The notes: generated by a model not told the origin, from the letters alone. 57,627 bases of DNA from JAQIBY01 sp046546095 (GCA_046546095.1 JBKGYK010000004.1:1-57627); one strand, 5' to 3'; numbered from the stretch's first letter, positions 27,501 to 37,221 are shown. A program made the numbers and translations.

Positions 27501-28401
27501 TCTCAATACAATTGATTATCTGAATGTCAGCCCGTCAAAATGGACTACTGACAAGAAGAAAAACAGGATGATTGAAACCATCCTGCAGAATTACCTCATC
27601 GAGTACAAAGAGCTTGAAGGAGAGTTCCGCCGCCGGTCACTCAATCTTACCATCGGAGACGAGCTGCCCAATGGTATTGTGCAGATGGCCAAAGTATATC
27701 TTGCCAATAAGCGTGTCATAAAGGTCGGTGATAAAATGGCCGGACGACATGGTAACAAAGGTATCGTTGCAAAAATCGTTCGCCAGGAAGATATGCCTTT
27801 CCTCGAAGATGGCACCCCGGTAGATATCGTATTGAATCCATTGGGTGTTCCTTCACGTATGAACCTGGGGCAGATATATGAAACTGTACTGGGTTGGGCC
27901 GGTGAAAAACTTGGAATGAAGTTTGCCACCCCGATTTTCGATGGAGCAAGCCTCGATGAAATCAACGAATTAACCGATAAAGCCGGTGTACCGCGTTATG
28001 GCAGAACACACCTGTTCGATGGCGAAACTGGAGAAAAGTTCCACCAGCCAGCTACAGTAGGTGTGATATATATGCTCAAACTCGGACATATGGTGGACGA
28101 CAAAATGCATGCCCGTTCTATCGGACCGTATTCACTCATCACGCAGCAACCACTTGGTGGTAAAGCGCAGTTCGGTGGACAGCGTTTCGGTGAAATGGAG
28201 GTATGGGCACTTGAAGCCTTCGGGGCTGCCCATACATTGAGAGAAATTCTGACCGTGAAGTCGGATGATGTAAAAGGTCGTGCCAAAACTTACGAATCGA
28301 TCGTGAAAGGTACACCAATGCCAACTCCCGGAATTCCGGAATCTCTCAATGTGCTTATACACGAACTTCAGGGATTGTGCCTGAATTTTGAAATGAAATA
28401 A
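24592..28401 (+). CDS. rpoB: RNA polymerase beta subunit
   Basis: 1269 residues, typical for Bacteroidota. The rifampicin region starts near residue 465 with FFGTNQLSQFMDQTNPL; Asp476, His486 and Ser491 correspond to E. coli Asp516, His526 and Ser531, so no common resistance change is seen. Further landmarks are RPIETPEGPNIGLI-type CPIETPEGPNIGLISSL, GRNLKVAFMPWKGYNFEDA, KVGDKMAGRHGNKGI and the C-terminal GGKAQFGGQRFGEMEVWALE. It forms the catalytic core with the beta' subunit encoded 27 bases downstream. Confidence 0.99.
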   Translation: MSVQKQQRYSFSTTKNQLDYPDFLAVQLKSFKDFLQLDTTLEKRKNEGLFKVFNENFPITDTRNNFVLEFLDYSIDMPRYTIEECLERGLTYSVPLKAKLKLYCTDPEHEDFETTVQDVWLGTIPYMTPRGSFIINGAERIVVSQLHRSPGVFFGQSLHANGTKLYSARIIPFKGSWMEFATDINSVMFAYIDRKKKLPVTTLLRAIGFESDKEILEIFGLAEEIKANKTALKKVVGRKLAARVLRSWVEDFVDEDTGEVVSIERNEVILDRETVIKQEDIPTIIESGSKTILVHREQSKTSDYAIIYNTLQKDPCNSEKEAVVYIYRQLRNSEPPDEATAREVIDNLFFSDKRYDLGEVGRYRLNRKLKIDINVDTKTLTKEDIIAIIKYLIELINSKADVDDIDHLSNRRIRTVGEQLGNQFGVGLARMARTIRERMNVRDNEVFHPTDLINAKTLSSVINSFFGTNQLSQFMDQTNPLAEMTHKRRLSALGPGGLSRERAGFEVRDVHYTHYGRLCPIETPEGPNIGLISSLCVYAKINELGFIETPYRKVESEQVKLNDTDIEYLSAEEEENHVIAQANAPIDDNGIFQSDKIRVRHDGEYIVNEPSKIQLMDVAPNQIASIAASLIPFLEHDDANRALMGSNMMRQAVPLLQNDSPIIGTGIEARVARDSRILAVAEGDGVVEYVDAEKIIIRYIRTEEEQFVSFKDDMVTYPLTKFQKTNQNSNVNIRPIVRKGEKVSKGQVLTEGYATQGGELAIGRNLKVAFMPWKGYNFEDAIVISERVVREDVFTSIHIVEHQLDVRDTKRGLEELTADIPNVSESATRNLDENGIIRIGANVKPGDIMVGKITPKGETDPSPEEKLLRAIFGDKAGDVKDASMKASPSTSGVVVDKKLFSKTFKDRKTRNQEKVLIENIDNEFEQAAANLKSKLVDKLFILVNGKTSQGVKDNFGAELIPKGKKFTQKSLNTIDYLNVSPSKWTTDKKKNRMIETILQNYLIEYKELEGEFRRRSLNLTIGDELPNGIVQMAKVYLANKRVIKVGDKMAGRHGNKGIVAKIVRQEDMPFLEDGTPVDIVLNPLGVPSRMNLGQIYETVLGWAGEKLGMKFATPIFDGASLDEINELTDKAGVPRYGRTHLFDGETGEKFHQPATVGVIYMLKLGHMVDDKMHARSIGPYSLITQQPLGGKAQFGGQRFGEMEVWALEAFGAAHTLREILTVKSDDVKGRAKTYESIVKGTPMPTPGIPESLNVLIHELQGLCLNFEMK

Positions 28402-28428
28402 GTTTTACGGATTTAATTAATCAGATAT

Positions 28429-31400
28429 ATGGCTTTCAGAAAAGAAAAGAAAGTTACCAGTAACTTCGATAAGTTATCCATCAGTTTGGCTTCCCCGGAA
28501 GATATTCTGGATCGTTCAAGTGGTGAGGTGACAAAACCAGAGACCATCAACTACAGAACCTATAAACCTGAAAGAGATGGCTTGTTCTGTGAAAGAATCT
28601 TTGGACCTGTTAAGGATTTCGAGTGCCATTGTGGTAAATACAAAGGAATCCGTTACAAAGGTATCGTTTGTGACCGCTGTGGGGTTGAAGTCACCGAAAA
28701 GAAAGTTCGCCGGGAACGTATGGGACACATCAGCCTTGAAGTGCCTGTCGCTCATATTTGGTATTTCAGATCATTGCCTAACAAAATAGGATACCTCCTG
28801 GGATTGCCCACAAAAAAACTGGATACCATCATCTATTACGAAAAATATGTCGTAATTCAGCCTGGTGTCAAAGAAGCGGATGGCATTGCTAAGATGGATT
28901 TCCTTACCGAGGAAGAATATCTTGATATCATGGAAAGCCTGCCCGCCGGAAATCAGGCATTGGACAATACAGATCCTCAGAAATTTATCGCCAAAATGGG
29001 CGCTGATGCTGTATTTGAATTGCTGAATCGTATTGAATTGGACGAACTATCCTATACACTCCGCGATAAAGCAAATAAGGAAACATCTCAGCAGCGAAAA
29101 AATGAAGCCCTCAAAAGGCTCAGCGTTGTTGAAGCTTTCCGTGCCTCAAAAGATAAAAACAGGCCTGAATGGATGATCGTAAAAGTAATTCCGGTTATTC
29201 CTCCGGAATTGAGACCACTTGTGCCTCTTGATGGAGGCCGGTTTGCAACATCCGACCTGAATGATTTGTACCGCAGGGTAATCATCAGAAACAACAGGCT
29301 TAAACGCCTCATGGAAATTAAAGCTCCTGAAGTTATTCTCAGAAATGAAAAAAGAATGCTGCAGGAATCCGTTGATAGCCTCTTTGATAACTCAAGGAAA
29401 TCTAATGCTGTGAAAACTGACGCTAATCGTCCCTTGAAATCCCTCAGCGACAGCCTGAAAGGAAAACAAGGCCGTTTCCGTCAGAACCTGCTTGGTAAAC
29501 GTGTTGATTATTCCGCACGTTCGGTTATCGTCGTAGGTCCGGAATTGAAACTCCATGAATGCGGCCTTCCCAAAGATATGGCAGCAGAATTGTACAAACC
29601 TTTTGTTATTCGTAAACTCATCGAAAGGGGAATTGTAAAAACTGTCAAATCTGCCAAAAAAATTGTTGACCGCAGAGACCCTGTCATCTGGGATATTCTG
29701 GAAAACGTGCTCAAAGGCCATCCGGTTATGCTTAACCGTGCACCAACACTTCACCGCCTCGGTATTCAGGCATTCCAGCCAAAACTTATCGAAGGTAAAG
29801 CCATTCAGTTGCACCCCCTGGCATGTACCGCTTTTAATGCAGACTTTGATGGTGACCAAATGGCAGTTCACCTGCCACTGAGTAATGCCGCAATCCTGGA
29901 AGCTCAGGTGCTCATGCTCGCTTCACACAACATCCTGAACCCCGCAAATGGTGCCCCGATTACTGTTCCTTCGCAGGATATGGTTCTGGGACTGTATTAT
30001 ATTACCAAAGGCCGAAAAGGAGTCAAGGGTGAAAATCTTGTATTCTATTCGCCGGAAGAAGTGAAAATCGCCTACAATGAAGGCAGAATCGCGCTGAACG
30101 CCAATATCAAGGTAAGGGTGAAAGATATTGATGAAAACGGAGAGTCCTTTACACACATTGTTGATACTACTACCGGACGTGTTCTCTTCAATGATGTTGT
30201 ACCGGAAAATGTCGGATACATCAATGATATTCTCACAAAAAAATCCGTGCGGGGTATTATTTCCTTTGTCCTCAGTAAAACCAATACCGCGGTTACTGCA
30301 AAATTCCTCGACGATATTAAGGATATGGGCTTTGGAATGGCCTATAAGGGCGGATTGTCCTTTAACCTTGATGATGTAATTATTCCGGCTGAAAAAGCTG
30401 ATATGGTTCAGGAAGGTTATGACCAGGTGGACGAAGTGGTGAATAACTATAACATGGGTTTTATTACCAATAATGAACGCTACAATCAAATCATTGATAT
30501 CTGGACTCATACTAATGCCAAGCTTACACAACTTGTAATGAGTAAATTGTCCAAAGATAATGACGGTTTCAATGCTGTGTATATGATGCTGGATTCCGGC
30601 GCCCGTGGTTCCAAAGAACAGATTCGTCAGCTCTGTGGTATGAGGGGGCTGATGGCCAAACCACAGAAATCCGCAGGAGGTGGACAGCAGATTATTGAAA
30701 ATCCAATCCTTGCAAACTTTAAAGAAGGACTTTCTGTACTTGAATACTTTATCTCTACTCACGGAGCCCGTAAAGGTCTTGCCGATACAGCTCTCAAAAC
30801 TGCTGATGCAGGTTACCTGACCAGAAGACTTGTGGATGTCTGCCAGGATGTGGTTATCACAGAACCTGATTGTGGAACACTCCGGGGTATTGTGGCCACG
30901 GTTATTAAGAAAAACGAAGAGGTGGTGGAATCACTATATGAAAGAATTCTTGGTCGCACCACTGTCCACGATGTTTATCATCCTCAGAGCGGTGAACTTA
31001 TCATTAAATCCGGCGAGCAGGTCACAGAACCCATTGCTCAAAAAATTGAGGATTCTCCCATTGAAGAAGTGGAAATCAGATCTGTCCTCACATGCGAATC
31101 AAAACGTGGGGTTTGTGCCAAATGTTACGGACGTAACCTGGCAACTTCACGCATGGTACAAAAAGGTGAAGCTGTGGGTGTGATCGCTGCCCAGTCAATT
31201 GGTGAACCCGGTACTCAGCTGACACTGAGAACATTCCATGTTGGGGGTGTTGCCGGTAATATTGCCGCTGAATCTTCCATCACTGCAAAATATGATGGCA
31301 GACTGGAAATGGAAGAGCTGCGTACCGTTACACTCAGGCAAAAGGATGAGGAACCTGTTGATATCGTTATTGGTCGTATGGCAGAAATGAAAATCATTGA

Positions 31401-32718
31401 TGATAATACCGGTATTACACTTATGACCAACAATATTCCCTACGGTGCAAAGCTGTATGTTCAGGATGGTCAAAAAGTGGAAAAAGGAACCAAAATATGC
31501 CAATGGGATCCTTTCAATGCCATTATCGTCAGTGAGAAAAACGGTGTAGCAAAATTTAAAAATGTCATTGAGGGTATTACTTATCAGGAAGAATCCGATG
31601 AACAAACAGGATTCAAAGAAAAAGTGATTACCGAAACCAAAGACAAGAAAAAGAATCCTGAGCTTGCCATTGTTGATCCTAAAGATAAAAACAATGTGCT
31701 GAAGAATTATAACCTGCCCGTGGGAGCTCACCTTTCTGTTGAAGAAGGTGATAAACTCATCGCAGGACAAACCATCGCCAAAATACCGCGTAATGTGAGT
31801 AAAGGTGGCGATATCACAGGTGGTCTGCCAAGAGTTACCGAACTGTTTGAAGCGAGAAATCCCTCCAATCCGGCTGTGGTTTCTGAGATCAACGGACAGG
31901 TTGAGTTTGGTAAAATTAAACGTGGTAACCGTGAAATCATCGTCAGGTCTAAAGACGGAGAAACCAAAAAATATCTGGTACCGCTCACCAAACAGATTCT
32001 GGTTCAGGAAGGTGACTACATCCGTGCAGGTACTTCATTGTCTGACGGGGCCATTACACCTGCTGATATTCTCAATATCAAAGGTCCGACAAAAGTACAG
32101 GAATACATTGTCAATGAAGTGCAGGAAGTGTATCGGCTCCAGGGTGTGAAAATCAATGACAAACACTTTGAGGTTGTTGTCCGTCAGATGATGCGTAAAG
32201 TTATCATCGAAGATCCGGGTGATACCATGTTCCTCGAAAAACAAATTGTCGATAAATGGAAATTCCGTGAAGTCAATGATGAGATTTACGGAATGCAGGT
32301 AATTGAGGATTCAGGTGATTCCGAAACCCTCAGGGCCGGACAAATCGTAACTGCGCGTCGATTGAGGGATGAGAACTCACTCTTGAAGCGCCGGGATCTG
32401 AAAATTGTCTCCGGCAGACCTGCCGTCCCTGCAACATCAAGCCAGGCACTTCAGGGTATTACCAGAGCTGCACTACAGACACAAAGCTTCATGTCTGCTG
32501 CATCTTTCCAGGAAACCAATAAAGTGCTCAATGAAGCTGCTATATTTGGTAAAGATGATAACCTGCTTGGACTGAAAGAAAATGTCATCGTTGGACATTT
32601 GATTCCGGCTGGTACTGGCTTGCGTGATTATGACAAGATACTTGTCGGCAATAAATCCGAACTGCAACAGCTCGAAGAAAGTGCTGCCAGAGAAACAATT
32701 CAACCAGAAGAAGAATAA
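28429..32718 (+). CDS. rpoC: RNA polymerase beta' subunit
   Basis: 1429 residues. The N-terminal zinc finger has Cys66, Cys68, Cys81 and Cys84. The catalytic NADFDGD motif, which holds the Mg2+ aspartates, lies near residue 470. A second zinc site includes Cys889, Cys896 and Cys899 (CESKRGVCAKC). The trigger-loop region reads GEPGTQLTLRTFHVGGVAG. The length and the absence of a large lineage insert are ordinary for the phylum. A DUF3467 gene follows after 11 bases. Confidence 0.99.
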   Translation: MAFRKEKKVTSNFDKLSISLASPEDILDRSSGEVTKPETINYRTYKPERDGLFCERIFGPVKDFECHCGKYKGIRYKGIVCDRCGVEVTEKKVRRERMGHISLEVPVAHIWYFRSLPNKIGYLLGLPTKKLDTIIYYEKYVVIQPGVKEADGIAKMDFLTEEEYLDIMESLPAGNQALDNTDPQKFIAKMGADAVFELLNRIELDELSYTLRDKANKETSQQRKNEALKRLSVVEAFRASKDKNRPEWMIVKVIPVIPPELRPLVPLDGGRFATSDLNDLYRRVIIRNNRLKRLMEIKAPEVILRNEKRMLQESVDSLFDNSRKSNAVKTDANRPLKSLSDSLKGKQGRFRQNLLGKRVDYSARSVIVVGPELKLHECGLPKDMAAELYKPFVIRKLIERGIVKTVKSAKKIVDRRDPVIWDILENVLKGHPVMLNRAPTLHRLGIQAFQPKLIEGKAIQLHPLACTAFNADFDGDQMAVHLPLSNAAILEAQVLMLASHNILNPANGAPITVPSQDMVLGLYYITKGRKGVKGENLVFYSPEEVKIAYNEGRIALNANIKVRVKDIDENGESFTHIVDTTTGRVLFNDVVPENVGYINDILTKKSVRGIISFVLSKTNTAVTAKFLDDIKDMGFGMAYKGGLSFNLDDVIIPAEKADMVQEGYDQVDEVVNNYNMGFITNNERYNQIIDIWTHTNAKLTQLVMSKLSKDNDGFNAVYMMLDSGARGSKEQIRQLCGMRGLMAKPQKSAGGGQQIIENPILANFKEGLSVLEYFISTHGARKGLADTALKTADAGYLTRRLVDVCQDVVITEPDCGTLRGIVATVIKKNEEVVESLYERILGRTTVHDVYHPQSGELIIKSGEQVTEPIAQKIEDSPIEEVEIRSVLTCESKRGVCAKCYGRNLATSRMVQKGEAVGVIAAQSIGEPGTQLTLRTFHVGGVAGNIAAESSITAKYDGRLEMEELRTVTLRQKDEEPVDIVIGRMAEMKIIDDNTGITLMTNNIPYGAKLYVQDGQKVEKGTKICQWDPFNAIIVSEKNGVAKFKNVIEGITYQEESDEQTGFKEKVITETKDKKKNPELAIVDPKDKNNVLKNYNLPVGAHLSVEEGDKLIAGQTIAKIPRNVSKGGDITGGLPRVTELFEARNPSNPAVVSEINGQVEFGKIKRGNREIIVRSKDGETKKYLVPLTKQILVQEGDYIRAGTSLSDGAITPADILNIKGPTKVQEYIVNEVQEVYRLQGVKINDKHFEVVVRQMMRKVIIEDPGDTMFLEKQIVDKWKFREVNDEIYGMQVIEDSGDSETLRAGQIVTARRLRDENSLLKRRDLKIVSGRPAVPATSSQALQGITRAALQTQSFMSAASFQETNKVLNEAAIFGKDDNLLGLKENVIVGHLIPAGTGLRDYDKILVGNKSELQQLEESAARETIQPEEE

Positions 32719-32729
32719 GCCTAACTATT

Positions 32730-33056
32730 ATGGAAGACAATAAAAATAAAAAAGGAAATCAGCTGAATATCCAACTGGACGAGGAAACAGCGCAGGGAAC
32801 ATATGCCAACCTTGCTGTTATATCTCATTCCAGCTCAGAATTTATCGTGGATTTTATCCGTATCATGCCCGGTGTGCCAAAAGCACCGGTGAAGTCAAGA
32901 ATCGTACTCACACCTGAACATGCCAAACGCCTGATGGGCGCGCTACAGGAGAACGTGAAAAAATTCGAAAGTATGCATGGTGAAATCAAAATTAAAGGAG
33001 GACATACTCCTCCAAAAATGCCGATGAATTTTGGCGGACCTACCGCTGAAGCCTGA
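32730..33056 (+). CDS. DUF3467 family protein
   Basis: 108 residues, acidic-to-neutral, without signal peptide or membrane segment. The core YANLAVISHSSSEFIVDFIRIMPG followed by SRIVLTPEHAKRLMGALQENVKKFE matches the DUF3467 family, which commonly sits directly behind rpoC in Bacteroidota. The function is unknown; its place in the polymerase transcript hints at a role with RNA polymerase, but that is inference. Confidence 0.85.
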   Translation: MEDNKNKKGNQLNIQLDEETAQGTYANLAVISHSSSEFIVDFIRIMPGVPKAPVKSRIVLTPEHAKRLMGALQENVKKFESMHGEIKIKGGHTPPKMPMNFGGPTAEA

Positions 33057-33061
33057 CTAAA

Positions 33062-33098
33062 ACAAAAAGCGCTGCCCGATCCGGACAGCGCTTTTTGT
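33062..33098 (+). terminator. terminator closing the secE-rpoC-DUF3467 block
   Basis: Perfect 13-bp stem ACAAAAAGCGCTG/CAGCGCTTTTTGT with an 11-base loop. The A/T flanks on both sides let it work in both directions, also for the convergent asparagine synthetase gene. Confidence 0.9.
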
Positions 33099-33120
33099 AT
33101 AAACCTGTTCTGAAAGTGAT

Positions 33121-34968
33121 TTACCGGTCGTTCTTCTCTAAGAACTGGTGCAATACAATCAATACCCATAGCCTGTTGTAAAGATAATCTGTTCCCCTTC
33201 GGTAATTATCAACCATGGACTTTACTTTATCATAGTTAACTACCTGATGCTTCTCAATAATTTCTTTTGACAGAAAATCATCAATCAGGTAACTCAAATC
33301 TTCTTTTAACCATTGCTTTAATGGAAGAGCAAACCCCCACTTTGGCCTGTTAAAAAGCTCTCTGGGCACCTGATCATACAAGGTTTCCTTTAAAAGATAT
33401 TTTTTTGTGTTTTTGAATATCTTGAGTTTGGGATCAAGGTTGAGCGCAAATTCAACAATATTATGATCAAGCAATGGAACTCGGGCTTCCATGCTGTATT
33501 TCATGGTGGCACGGTCAAGTTTTACCAGCAGATCATCTTTGAGATAATAGCGCAAATCAAAAACAGCCTGATTCTCTCCCGGGGTCAGCTCTCTGACAAA
33601 ATAACTGTAGTCTTCAAGCAAATTAATTTCATCTGCATGGTGATGGAGAATTATATCGGCTATTTCAGCTTGTGAGAAAAAATATTGCTCCTGAGAAAAA
33701 ATATGTGATTTGAGTTGTTCCTTCCTTGAAAATTCAAACAAATGAGATGCCCGCTTATGCTTGTTTGACATCCGTGATAAACCTGCTTTTATTGGAAGTC
33801 TGAGACCCCTGATGAGGGGATTTGATAAACGTTTGGCCCAGGTATAGGCGCCATAGCCATGAAATAGCTCATCACCACCATCACCAGACAAAACCATGCT
33901 GACATCTTTGCTGGCAAATCTGGCCAGCAGCATAGTGGGTATGGCCGATGAATCTGCATAAGGCTCGTCATAATTTTCGACAATGTCAGGAATCATTTCC
34001 CGGGCCTCTTTCTGGGAAATGATATGCTCATGATGATTTGTTCCCAGATAGTCCGCAACTTTCTTAGCATAGCTTGCCTCATTGTATTCGCTCTCTTTAA
34101 ATCCAATGGAAAAGCTGTTCAGCTTCCGGTTTGTATGTTTCTGTGCAAGAGCGGTTACCAGACTGGAATCAATGCCACCGCTGAGAAAACTGCCAAAAGG
34201 AACATCACTCATCAGCCTCATTTTAACGGAATCTTCAATAAGCTCACTAAGTCTGTTCCTGGCATCCTTCTCATCTTTGATAAGATTCCTCCTGATGGCT
34301 CCTTCTATCATCCAGTATGCCTCTATGCGCAAGCCATTGTCATCAATAATTCCAAAATGCCCCGACGGAAATTTCCGTATGTTGCGGTAAATGGTATTGG
34401 GCTCAGGAATGTATCCAAGATGCAAAAATTCATGAATGGCTACCTTGTTTATCTCTTTTTTTGACTGTATTCGGTGAATCTGCATCAGAGCCTTCAGCTC
34501 AGAAGCAAAAGCAAAATGTTCACCGTCCCAGAAATAAAACAAAGGTTTAATGCCCAGTCTGTCGCGGAAAAGATACATTTCCTTGTTCTGCTTGTCGTAT
34601 ATGGCGATAGCAAACTGACCGTTAAGCTTATTGACAAATGTTACTCCCCAGGCTTCGAAAGCTTCAATGACAACCTCAGTATCACTGCTTGTCTTCAGGT
34701 CAATATTAAGCTCTGCCGCAATTTCCCTGTAATTGAAAACTTCTCCGTTATAGACACATGTATAGCGCCGTGAATGTGACTCCATGGGTTGATTGGCATT
34801 ATCCGAAAGATCCAATATGCTCAGACGCCGGTGAGCCAATCCTGCCTTGCTGTTGATGTAAAACCCATCAGCGTCAGGACCCCTGTGTTCAAGGATATGA
34901 GCCATGGATTTGAGCTCCTTTTCAGAAACAAATCCATCAGATGCATAATAACCAGCAATTCCACACAT
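33121..34968 (-). CDS. asnB: asparagine synthase (glutamine-hydrolysing)
   Basis: 615 residues in two domains. The N-terminal class II glutaminase has the nucleophile Cys2 (MCGIAGYYAS), HRRLSILDLS and YNGEVFNYREI. The C-terminal ATP-pyrophosphatase domain has the PP-loop SGGIDSS at 263-269 and SMVLSGDGGDELFHGYG. It makes asparagine from aspartate with glutamine nitrogen, or amidates another carboxylate; long forms like this are also found in surface-polysaccharide loci, but none is present here. Upstream lie a TAATTTTG -7 element and GAGGAG, one of few Shine-Dalgarno-like sites in the window. Confidence 0.9.
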   Translation of the reverse strand: MCGIAGYYASDGFVSEKELKSMAHILEHRGPDADGFYINSKAGLAHRRLSILDLSDNANQPMESHSRRYTCVYNGEVFNYREIAAELNIDLKTSSDTEVVIEAFEAWGVTFVNKLNGQFAIAIYDKQNKEMYLFRDRLGIKPLFYFWDGEHFAFASELKALMQIHRIQSKKEINKVAIHEFLHLGYIPEPNTIYRNIRKFPSGHFGIIDDNGLRIEAYWMIEGAIRRNLIKDEKDARNRLSELIEDSVKMRLMSDVPFGSFLSGGIDSSLVTALAQKHTNRKLNSFSIGFKESEYNEASYAKKVADYLGTNHHEHIISQKEAREMIPDIVENYDEPYADSSAIPTMLLARFASKDVSMVLSGDGGDELFHGYGAYTWAKRLSNPLIRGLRLPIKAGLSRMSNKHKRASHLFEFSRKEQLKSHIFSQEQYFFSQAEIADIILHHHADEINLLEDYSYFVRELTPGENQAVFDLRYYLKDDLLVKLDRATMKYSMEARVPLLDHNIVEFALNLDPKLKIFKNTKKYLLKETLYDQVPRELFNRPKWGFALPLKQWLKEDLSYLIDDFLSKEIIEKHQVVNYDKVKSMVDNYRRGTDYLYNRLWVLIVLHQFLEKNDR

Positions 34969-34990
34969 AGATATATTCTCCTCTAAATAA

Positions 34991-34998
34991 CAAAATTA
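34991..34998 (-). promoter_or_regulatory. -7 element TAATTTTG of the asparagine synthetase gene
   Basis: TAnnTTTG on the minus strand, 22 bases before the ATG, in the 67-base gap behind fumC. No well-spaced TTG is seen upstream. Confidence 0.5.
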
Positions 34999-35035
34999 GT
35001 AATATTTGCCACATGGAAAATACACAGTAAACGTT

Positions 35036-36418
35036 TTATACCATATTCTCAGGATTGATGAGTTTATCAAATGTTTCACTGTCTAAGTACTTGAGTATCA
35101 GGTTTGCTTCGCGAAGGCTGATCTTGTGGTTATGTGCATAATGTGCTGTTTCTGCAGCTTTTTCATAACCAATGACCGGGCTCAGAGCTGTTGCCAGCAT
35201 CAGGGATTGTTCCTTGTTTTGCCTGAGCTGATCCTCGCAGGGCATGAGATTCTGAATGTAAGAATTGGCAAAAGAACTGGAGATATCTCCCAACAGATGT
35301 GCAGATTCAATGCTGTTGGCAGCCAGTAAAGGCATAAAAACGTTGAGTTGAAAATGACCGTTCATGTTCGCTATGCTGCTTCCTGTATCATGGCTGATTA
35401 TACGCGTACATGCCATTTGCAGGGCTTCAACTTGTGTTGGATTTACTTTTCCTGGCATGATAGAGGAACCCGGTTCCATGGCCGGTAACTCAATTTCATG
35501 CAGACCGGTACGCGGACCGGACGCCATCATGCGGATGTCATTGGCAATCTTGAACAGCTCGCCGGCCAGTACACTCATGGCATACTGTACTTTGACAATT
35601 GCCGACCTTGAGGATAATGCCTCAAAATGATTCTTAGCCGGATGAAAATCATGTCCGGTGCACTGCTGCAAGCGTTCACAAACCCTTTCCGAAAAGCCTT
35701 CCGGGGCATTCAGTCCGGTGCCAATTGCTGTCCCGCCTATGGCCAGCTCAAGCAAATACCCGGAACTGCTTTCAAGATGCTCTGTACCGGATTCAACCTG
35801 ACGGGCAAATGCGGAAAACTCCTGGCCCATAGTCATCGGTACTGCATCCATCATGTGTGTGCGTCCTGTTTTATATAGATTCTTGAATTCTGCTGCCCTT
35901 GCGTTGAGATGTCCGGACAGTTTTTGTAATGATGGAAGAACTTTACCGTATATCAAACCATACAAAGCAATATGGATGGCAGACGGAATGACATCATTGG
36001 ATGACTGGCTTTTGTTGACATCGTCATTGGGATGAATTATTCTGTATTGCCCGCTTATTTCGCCGGTTTTGATTTGTTCTGCCCGGTTGGCAATAACCTC
36101 ATTGATGTTCATATTGGTATGGGTGCCCGATCCTGTTTGCCAGACACTTAAAGGAAACTCAGAATCGTGTTGCCTGTTCAGAATTTCATTGCATACCTCA
36201 GTGATGACATCTTTTGCCTGAGAGGTGATGAGCCCGAATTTGTGATTAATGACTGCTGCTTCACGCTTGATCTGAGCCAAAGCATCAATTATCTCCACAG
36301 GAATGGGGTGGTTTCCGATTTTAAAATTTTCCAGAGACCTTTGAGTAACTGCACCCCATAGCTTTTCTGCAGGTATTTCTACCTGGCCTAAACTGTCTCT
36401 GGATTTGCGGGTTCTCAT
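35036..36418 (-). CDS. fumC: fumarate hydratase, class II
   Basis: 460 residues. Signature sequences: SGTHTNMNINEVIANRA, KSQSSNDVIPSA, GRTHMMDAVPMTMGQE with catalytic His188, and the superfamily signature GSSIMPGKVNP. It is the oxygen-stable, iron-free fumarase of the TCA cycle: fumarate plus water to L-malate. Aspartase is a related alternative, but the active-site pattern favours fumarase. Its start overlaps the stop of the hydrolase gene by four bases (ATGA). Confidence 0.94.
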   Translation of the reverse strand: MRTRKSRDSLGQVEIPAEKLWGAVTQRSLENFKIGNHPIPVEIIDALAQIKREAAVINHKFGLITSQAKDVITEVCNEILNRQHDSEFPLSVWQTGSGTHTNMNINEVIANRAEQIKTGEISGQYRIIHPNDDVNKSQSSNDVIPSAIHIALYGLIYGKVLPSLQKLSGHLNARAAEFKNLYKTGRTHMMDAVPMTMGQEFSAFARQVESGTEHLESSSGYLLELAIGGTAIGTGLNAPEGFSERVCERLQQCTGHDFHPAKNHFEALSSRSAIVKVQYAMSVLAGELFKIANDIRMMASGPRTGLHEIELPAMEPGSSIMPGKVNPTQVEALQMACTRIISHDTGSSIANMNGHFQLNVFMPLLAANSIESAHLLGDISSSFANSYIQNLMPCEDQLRQNKEQSLMLATALSPVIGYEKAAETAHYAHNHKISLREANLILKYLDSETFDKLINPENMV

Positions 36419-37221
36419 GCTTGCGGTTTTAAAAAATATTTGACATTTTTGATGAATAGTTTCGGTTGTTCAGCGTGTAGCCAGTGTCCGGCATCAGGGA
36501 TACTGATAATTTCCGACTGTGGAAAAATAAACCGGATAAACGAAAAATCGTCCAGGGAAATGTAATCTGATTTTTCACCTCGCAGAAAAAGCACGGGAAT
36601 TCTGATTTTTTTCGTTGCAAAGTCATCTGCATACAATCCTTCCATGATTTCCGGAAGATTGTCGCGCAGAGATTTCAGGTTAAGTTTCCATTCAAGGCCT
36701 GCATCGGTCTTTTTGATGTTTTTTAAGAAAAATCCACGGAGCCGTTCATCAGTAATTTCTTTTGACAGGATTTCATCAACATCAGCAAAATTCTCCTGGG
36801 ATGAAATATCTGTTTGTAACAGCTTGTCCATCAGATTCAGATGGAAATTGGCATGCTCGGATGGCTCACTCAGGTTTTTATAGGAGCGAGGTGACATATC
36901 AGCAACAATCATTTTGTCAAGCATATCGGGGTATTCGGCAGCAAAGAACATGGCAAGTTTACCACCCATGGAATGCCCCAAAATATGTGCTTTATCAATA
37001 CCACAACTTTCAAACAGATCCAGTACATCCTTCGTCATGGATGGGTAGGAGTGGTCTTTATGATGCGGAGATTGCCCGTGGTTGCGCAAATCCGGAACAA
37101 TTACACGAAAATCTGAGGACAAAGTTTTGGCTATACTCATCCAGTTGTCAGAACTGCCATATAGCCCGTGTAAAATAATCAGCGGAATTCCTTCTCCGTA
37201 TTCGCGGTAAAAAAGTTTCAT
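36415..37221 (-). CDS. alpha/beta-fold hydrolase (YbfF-like)
   Basis: 268 residues. The HGLYGSSDNW oxyanion loop, DLRNHGQSPH and nucleophile elbow GHSMGG (Ser84) are present; the catalytic His is in DAGHWLHAEQP near the C-terminus. Members similar to E. coli YbfF act on short acyl esters or acyl-CoA; the natural substrate is unknown. No signal peptide. It overlaps both pdxJ upstream and fumC downstream by four bases, so it is translationally coupled in a pdxJ-hydrolase-fumC operon. Confidence 0.88.
   Translation of the reverse strand: MKLFYREYGEGIPLIILHGLYGSSDNWMSIAKTLSSDFRVIVPDLRNHGQSPHHKDHSYPSMTKDVLDLFESCGIDKAHILGHSMGGKLAMFFAAEYPDMLDKMIVADMSPRSYKNLSEPSEHANFHLNLMDKLLQTDISSQENFADVDEILSKEITDERLRGFFLKNIKKTDAGLEWKLNLKSLRDNLPEIMEGLYADDFATKKIRIPVLFLRGEKSDYISLDDFSFIRFIFPQSEIISIPDAGHWLHAEQPKLFIKNVKYFLKPQA

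Noticed and set aside
29392..29871. A 159-codon minus-strand frame inside rpoC
   Set aside because: Shadow of the conserved catalytic region of rpoC.
29923..30762. A 279-codon minus-strand frame inside rpoC
   Set aside because: It is a complement shadow of rpoC, which is conserved throughout; the encoded sequence is Cys/Phe/His/Ile-rich noise.
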